Shown in pieces: positions 60,126 through 64,000 of a stretch of DNA of 64,000 bases. Numbering within the stretch: the first letter of the stretch is position 1; each line of letters starts with the position of its first letter. Source of the stretch: BOG-908 sp964247675 (lineage in GTDB: Bacteria > Pseudomonadota > Alphaproteobacteria > Acetobacterales > Acetobacteraceae); the NCBI GenBank assembly GCA_964247675.1, contig CAXTVW010000003.1, positions 11,607 through 75,606 of the forward strand, given 5' to 3'. The position numbers and the translations under genes are program-made. Below the pieces are notes generated by a model that saw only the letters and a program-made list of their open reading frames with translations, was not told the origin of the DNA and made no database searches.

Positions 60126-61208
60126 ACGGAGTTGCTCGCCCCATGCAGTGACGCCGTGACCGCCGAAAACCATACGCCGGATAAACGGCGCCGCGAGTCC
60201 GGAACTGAAGCCGAGCACTGGCGCGCTTCCCTCATCAAGACGCTTCAGGTGAACGTCACTTAGCCGGAGATGGGTCGCCGCGACATTGCTTTCGAGCTGC
60301 GATACTTTGCTTGCGCCGATCAAGGTCGACGCCACGCCGCTTTGCGCCACAGTCCAGGCGAGCGCGACCTGCGCCGTTGGGCGATCGAGTTCGCCTGACA
60401 CTGCTCTCAGCACGTCGAGGATATCCCAATTACGGGCAGCAAACTTGCTATCACCGAAGGGGTTTGCGCCGCTCAATCGACCAACGCCGGCAGTGTTCCC
60501 ACGTTGATACTTGCCGGAGAGGAAGCCGCCCGCCAGGGGGCTCCACGGCATCACGCCCATGCCACCTTCCCGCGCCGCCGGGAAATGCTCGCTTTCAACG
60601 TCACGCGCGACCAGCGAGTATTCGACTTGCATCGCGATAGGGCCGGGCACACGCCGCTCGGCCGCGATCGTGGCGGCCTTCATCGCCAGCCAGGCCGGCA
60701 TGTCGGACAGGCCGTAGTAACGGATCTTGCCAGCACGCACGAGGTCGCCAAGCGTCTGCACGATCTCCTCGACTGGGGTCACGCCGTCCCAGATGTGCAT
60801 CCAGTAGAGATCGACATAGTCAGTGCCCAGTCGCTTAAGCGACGCGTCGAGGGCACGATGGATGTTCTTGGCGCCGGCACCGCCCGCGTTCGGGTTGCCC
60901 CGGCCAGTCTGCTGAGCGGTCAGCGGACTCGTCGAGCCGTTAAAGGCGAACTTGGTGGCTAGGACGATGTCGTTCCGAGCATTGCTGTCGGCGATGAACT
61001 TGCCAACCAGCCGCTCGCTCTCGCCGCCTGCATAGATGTCGGCCGTGTCGACGAAATTGCCGCCAGCCCCTCGGTAAGCATCGAAGATCGCTTGCGACGT
61101 GGCCTTGTCTGTACCCCACTCGGCAGCACCAAAGGTCATGGTCCCGAGGGCAAGCGGGCTGACCACAAGGCCCGAGCGGCCAAGCGTGCGGAAGTCGGTG
61201 AGGGACAT
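60114..61208 (-). CDS. Aldo/keto reductase
   Basis: 364 residues. Catalytic residues are recognisable: the Asp and Tyr in NFVDTADIYAGGES, the Lys in IVLATKFAF, the His in VDLYWMHIWDG, and the NADP-binding SGVASTLIGASKVSQLESN. It reduces aldehydes or ketones with NADPH. Divergent from a TetR gene 81 bp away, a common repressor/target pair. Confidence 0.93.
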   Translation of the reverse strand: MSLTDFRTLGRSGLVVSPLALGTMTFGAAEWGTDKATSQAIFDAYRGAGGNFVDTADIYAGGESERLVGKFIADSNARNDIVLATKFAFNGSTSPLTAQQTGRGNPNAGGAGAKNIHRALDASLKRLGTDYVDLYWMHIWDGVTPVEEIVQTLGDLVRAGKIRYYGLSDMPAWLAMKAATIAAERRVPGPIAMQVEYSLVARDVESEHFPAAREGGMGVMPWSPLAGGFLSGKYQRGNTAGVGRLSGANPFGDSKFAARNWDILDVLRAVSGELDRPTAQVALAWTVAQSGVASTLIGASKVSQLESNVAATHLRLSDVHLKRLDEGSAPVLGFSSGLAAPFIRRMVFGGHGVTAWGEQLRLTS

Positions 61209-61289
61209 TTGACGCTTCTTTCTTAGTGTTCGCTACGGAAACCTATGCTATGGCGGCTGAGAGCCGTCAACAGTTTTAAAGCGATCACT

Positions 61290-61982
61290 ATGAAACATTG
61301 TGAGGCCGTTCGAGGAGCGCGCCGGAAAATCGGCCGTCCACTGTCTTTTGATCGTGACGCCGCGCTTGAGCAGGCGATGCTGACATTTTGGCGATACGGC
61401 TACGAAACGACATCGATCGTGGACCTGACGACCGCAATGGGCGTGTCGGCACCCAGCCTGTACACGGCGTTTGGCGATAAAAGGCGCCTGTTCCTGGAAG
61501 CGGCGCACCGCTACGTCGGCGATCCCGATGTGACGGCACGGGCAATCGATGGAGCGCCGACGGCTTACAACGCCGCGCGCAGCATGCTGACCGGCGCCGC
61601 GACGGCTTTCACTGGCGAGATGACGCCGAAGGGATGCTTGCTCGCCAGCGCTACGGCCAGCGGCTCTGCCGCGTCCGCCGACATCCAGTGTGCGATCGCC
61701 GACATCCGCCAGCGGATAAGCTCGCAACTGCGTGCAAGGATCGAGCGCGACATCTCAACTGGGGTTCTGCCACCTCGGACCGATGCTGCCGCGCTCGCCG
61801 GCCTAATCATCGCCGTCATTCAAGGCATGTCGGTGCTGGCCCGCGATGGGATGTCTCGGGCAGGGCTGCTGGCCATCGCGGAGCATACGTTGCAAGCATG
61901 GCCGACTTATGAGAACGGCGCGCGAATAGCTGGAGCCAACGCGATCCCGAAGGAAAGCCATAAGACGGAAACAGGGCGGTAA
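61290..61982 (+). CDS. TetR-family transcriptional regulator
   Basis: 230 residues. The N-terminal HTH is ALEQAMLTFWRYGYETTSIV, DLTTAMGVSAPSLYTAFGDK, followed by a ligand-binding helical domain with MLTGAATAFTGEMTPKGCLLAS, the C-terminal type often linked to aldo/keto reductases and short-chain dehydrogenases. The ATG chosen begins just before the typical GRPLSFD lead-in; an upstream TTG/ATG frame is less likely. It probably represses the divergent reductase. Confidence 0.9.
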   Translation: MKHCEAVRGARRKIGRPLSFDRDAALEQAMLTFWRYGYETTSIVDLTTAMGVSAPSLYTAFGDKRRLFLEAAHRYVGDPDVTARAIDGAPTAYNAARSMLTGAATAFTGEMTPKGCLLASATASGSAASADIQCAIADIRQRISSQLRARIERDISTGVLPPRTDAAALAGLIIAVIQGMSVLARDGMSRAGLLAIAEHTLQAWPTYENGARIAGANAIPKESHKTETGR

Positions 61983-61988
61983 CACAGA

Positions 61989-62108
61989 TTGTATGCGGAC
62001 GTCAGTCTCCGTCGTCGGGGCGTTGTTTTCGTAGCCGTTTCCGCTGTGCTGTGGAGCACGGCCGGCGTGTTCGTTCGCATGGCTGGCTTGGACACCTGGA
62101 CCATCGTC
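61989..62108 (+). pseudogene. N-terminal fragment of EamA/DMT transporter
   Basis: RRGVVFVAVSAVLWSTAGVF and MAGLDTWTIV match TM1 of the drug/metabolite transporter family, then homology ends abruptly and the frame continues into the end of the DUF2306 gene. Remnant from a deletion. Confidence 0.6.
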
Positions 62109-62151
62109 CGACCTGGCATTGGACGGAGGGTGCGATCGAGCAAGGACGGCA

Positions 62152-62796
62152 TCATTTTGCTTGCGCTTCGGCATTCAACCGGTAGCCGCCTGCGTGCCGG
62201 CGAGTATGGCGGACGCTGGCCCAGATGATCATCGCAGTGCCGATGATCGTCGGGACGATAAAAGTGACCGGCTTGGGCAGAAAGGTTAAGTTCACGACCA
62301 GGAAGGCCGTGATCGTCGCGACATAGGCGCCGCCCATTCCCGCGATGTGGACCAGCAGCCAGTCCGGGTGGGAAGCATGCAGAAGCTGCCATTGCCGGCT
62401 TGCCAGGATGAGGCTGCCGGCGCCGAAGAACAGGCCGGTCACGTCGAGCGCGGACGTGCTGCGCCAAAGCAGCCAAACGCCGAAGCCGGCCAACAGCAGG
62501 CAGGATATCCCGTCGATGCGCCCAGGGCGCGCAATCCGGTGGAATGCAGCAGCCCGCATTCCGGACATGATCAGGAAAGTCGTCAGCACGGCGATCGTCA
62601 GCAGCAGATCGCTATGCACGATCAGCGCCAGCACGAAGGCCGACACCGCGCTGCAGCCCATTGCACCACAGAACACGAGCCCCGCCCTGCGATGAAGCCG
62701 CCCGCCCTTGCGGGCCAACATCGGCACGATTCCGACTATCAAGGCCAGACCTCCGCCAAAGACGTGCAGCCCTAAAAGAACTTGGAAAGCGAGCAT
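62152..62796 (-). CDS. DUF2306-like integral membrane protein
   Basis: 214 residues, about seven hydrophobic segments (LLGLHVFGGGLALIVGIVPM, LTIAVLTTFLIMSGMRAA, PVTFIVPTIIGTAMIIWASV). A His-rich first helix and GGRLHRRAG loop match the DUF2306 family. Function unknown. The ATG with GGTGGA upstream is used. It is divergent from a TetR gene with repeated motifs between. Confidence 0.78.
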   Translation of the reverse strand: MLAFQVLLGLHVFGGGLALIVGIVPMLARKGGRLHRRAGLVFCGAMGCSAVSAFVLALIVHSDLLLTIAVLTTFLIMSGMRAAAFHRIARPGRIDGISCLLLAGFGVWLLWRSTSALDVTGLFFGAGSLILASRQWQLLHASHPDWLLVHIAGMGGAYVATITAFLVVNLTFLPKPVTFIVPTIIGTAMIIWASVRHTRRHAGGYRLNAEAQAK

Positions 62797-62815
62797 CGCA
62801 TCCACCTATTTTGAC

Positions 62816-62875
62816 AGTGACAAGATCACTCGGCGGCATGCTGCCGTCAAGCAAAACTTGTCGGTGACAAGATCA
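62816..62875. promoter_or_regulatory. Probable TetR operator: two GTGACAAGATCA repeats
   Basis: GTGACAAGATCA occurs twice, 47 bp apart, between the divergent membrane protein and TetR starts; the left copy extends to the dyad AGTGA-CAAGA-TCACT. The likely site for the adjacent TetR protein. Confidence 0.55.
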
Positions 62876-62893
62876 TGCGGCATTCCTTGAGCC

Positions 62894-63445
62894 ATGGCGA
62901 AAGAATCGTATCATCACGGCGCCCTTCGACCCGCTCTTCTCGAAGCCGCAGAGGCGATGTTGGAGCGTGACGGTCTCGACGGTCTGTCGTTGCGCGCCAT
63001 TGCCCGCGCAGCCGGCGTTTCTCACGCGGCGCCCGCCCATCATTTCGGCGATCTTCGCGGGCTGCTTACGGCGCTTGCGGCCGACGGCTTCCGACGCTTT
63101 GCGCGGCTGCTCACCGAGGCTGCCACGTCTCCGGCGGATCCGTTGCGGGCGCTCGGCCGATCTTACGTGCGGTTTGCCCGCATGCAGCCGGGCCTGTTCT
63201 TGCTCATGTTCCACAACAGGGTCTTGAACGGCGATGATCCGGACTTCCGAGACGCTACCGCCGAGGCTTTCGCAGCATTGGCAACAGTAACGGCGGCGCG
63301 GCCGCCGGGGCCGGGTGGCGCCGTGTCACGCGGCCAAGCGCTCGCTTCCTGGTGCCTGGTTCACGGCTTTTCCATGCTGCTGCTCGACGGGCGCTTGCCG
63401 GCGCAGCCCGGAGCGGATGCGCTGCTCGAGGAGGTTCTCCTCTGA
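62894..63445 (+). CDS. TetR-family regulator with WHG C-terminal domain
   Basis: 183 residues. HHGALRPALLEAAEAMLERDGLDGLSLRAIARAAGVSHAAPAHHF is the HTH region; the helical C-terminus with FLLMFHN and SWCLVHGFSMLLLDGRLP matches the TetR_C_33/WHG type. It most likely represses the divergent DUF2306 gene through the repeats between them. Confidence 0.92.
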   Translation: MAKESYHHGALRPALLEAAEAMLERDGLDGLSLRAIARAAGVSHAAPAHHFGDLRGLLTALAADGFRRFARLLTEAATSPADPLRALGRSYVRFARMQPGLFLLMFHNRVLNGDDPDFRDATAEAFAALATVTAARPPGPGGAVSRGQALASWCLVHGFSMLLLDGRLPAQPGADALLEEVLL

Positions 63446-63571
63446 AGCGTCCGGCAAAGCCCGGGAGCAAACCCCGGGTAAAGACGTCCGCTTCACTCGT
63501 TCACGCGCAAGAACGGACTGTCCGGTATCCGCTATCCCCGCTCCAAAGCAGCCCGTCCGCTTCCGGCCAGT

Positions 63572-63895
63572 CTAGGTTCGTACTCTGGTCAAAGCGGTGG
63601 CCGAAGCGAAGCTGCGGCGCACATACACTAGCGCGTCGACATCATCCCTCCAGCGAACCGCCCGCACTTCGACGAACAGTATCGAGTGTGTGCCTTGACC
63701 AACTTTGCTTGTGAGGCGGCACTCGAAAGCAGCGACGGCGGCGGTCAGAATGGCGACATCCTGGGCGCCCTTGGCCCAGCCGGACGCCGAGAACCTTGCG
63801 TCGCCGTCCACGAAGCGCTGTGCCGAGAACATGGCTGCCGTTTCCACGTCGCTTGCGGCAAGCAGATTGATGCTGAAGAGCGGCTCTCGATGCCC
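63572..63895 (-). pseudogene. C-terminal part of a flavin reductase domain protein
   Basis: EPLFSINLLAASDVETAAMF, RFSASGWAKGAQDVAIL and THSILFVEVRAVRW are the later motifs of FMN-reductase (HpaC/RutF-like) domains. The N-terminal FMN-binding half is missing: the frame stays open to the window edge but reads unrelated sequence beyond a GGGGC palindrome. Probably truncated, though part could lie outside the window. Confidence 0.55.
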
Positions 63896-63905
63896 AGCGG
63901 GGTTT

Positions 63906-63918
63906 GGGGCAGAGCCCC
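63906..63918. repeat. GGGGC-AGA-GCCCC palindrome
   Basis: A perfect 5-bp dyad with 3-nt spacer at the point where flavin-reductase homology stops. I recall similar GGGGCTCTGCCCC elements as common intergenic repeats in acetic acid bacteria; unverified here. Confidence 0.4.
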
Positions 63919-64000
63919 ATGCTTGCTTACAGCTCAGCCTTCCGCCCACTGGTATCAGAGCGACGATAGTTCTCGTTAGCGAGACGCCGTTTGGACAATG

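Noticed and set aside
1..64000. CRISPR arrays, tRNA and rRNA genes
   Set aside because: No regularly spaced repeats, cloverleaf sequences or conserved rRNA blocks were recognised by eye.

Overview
The window is high-GC alphaproteobacterial DNA. It most likely comes from an acetic-acid-type bacterium (Acetobacteraceae). The clues are an IS5-family transposase remnant of the IS1031 kind, an OprB-type porin, and intergenic palindromes (an A/T-rich 22-bp palindrome near 10.4 kb and GGGGC-AGA-GCCCC near 63.9 kb) that I associate from memory with that family. The family call is an inference; no rRNA or tRNA gene is present to settle it. One 100-base run of N (39191-39290) marks an assembly gap.

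Layout. (1) 0-2.6 kb: a minus-strand drug-efflux operon (HxlR regulator, EmrA-like adaptor, EmrB-like pump) with 4-bp overlaps and a palindromic operator. (2) 2.8-6.4 kb: a secreted DUF4142 protein, then a compact group of an ATP-grasp ligase, an NPPY methyltransferase and a haem-oxygenase-like di-iron enzyme, which looks like a small uncharacterised biosynthetic locus. (3) 6.5-10.3 kb: a sulfite-oxidation operon (sulfate/sulfite exporter, Tat-exported sulfite dehydrogenase, cytochrome c, and a second molybdenum oxidase without a signal peptide). (4) 10.5-11.9 kb: a fluoride riboswitch, a 22-residue leader ORF and a fluoride channel fused to two universal-stress domains. (5) 12-13.9 kb: a secreted protein, then a degraded oxidoreductase joined to an IS5 remnant.

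(6) 13.9-44.7 kb: the centre of the window, a roughly 31-kb catabolic island. It encodes outer-membrane and inner-membrane uptake (OprB porin, two MFS carriers), four amidohydrolase-superfamily enzymes, fumarylacetoacetase, a class II aldolase, a ketopantoate-reductase-like enzyme, two identical VOC-fold putative extradiol dioxygenases, cupin, alpha/beta hydrolases, a flavin hydroxylase, a ferredoxin and ferredoxin reductase with no visible oxygenase, a family III CoA-transferase + HMG-CoA-lyase-like + aconitase-like cassette, a 3-oxoacid CoA-transferase, a thiolase, and a 4,5-dihydroxyphthalate-decarboxylase-like protein. Six copies of one palindrome, TGTCCC-N8-GGGACA (arms conserved, spacers not), lie in the island's intergenic regions, including two divergent promoter regions and both copies of the duplicated dioxygenase gene. 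I read this as the operator of an undescribed regulon, with the LuxR-type protein encoded inside the island as the nearest candidate regulator. The substrate cannot be named from sequence; an aromatic acid or phthalate-like compound degraded through ring cleavage and CoA-thioester cleavage fits best.

(7) 44.8-64 kb: ordinary accessory DNA. It holds a secreted GXT-repeat protein, bicupin, an NAD(P)-binding reductase with an AraC regulator, YjbQ, an ECF sigma factor overlapping its Ser/Thr kinase, a 38-residue Cys-containing peptide ORF, a STM3941-type membrane protein, two enoyl-CoA hydratases (one truncated), GST, YciI, a TetR/aldo-keto reductase pair, a DUF2306 membrane protein with a divergent TetR, and several decayed fragments.
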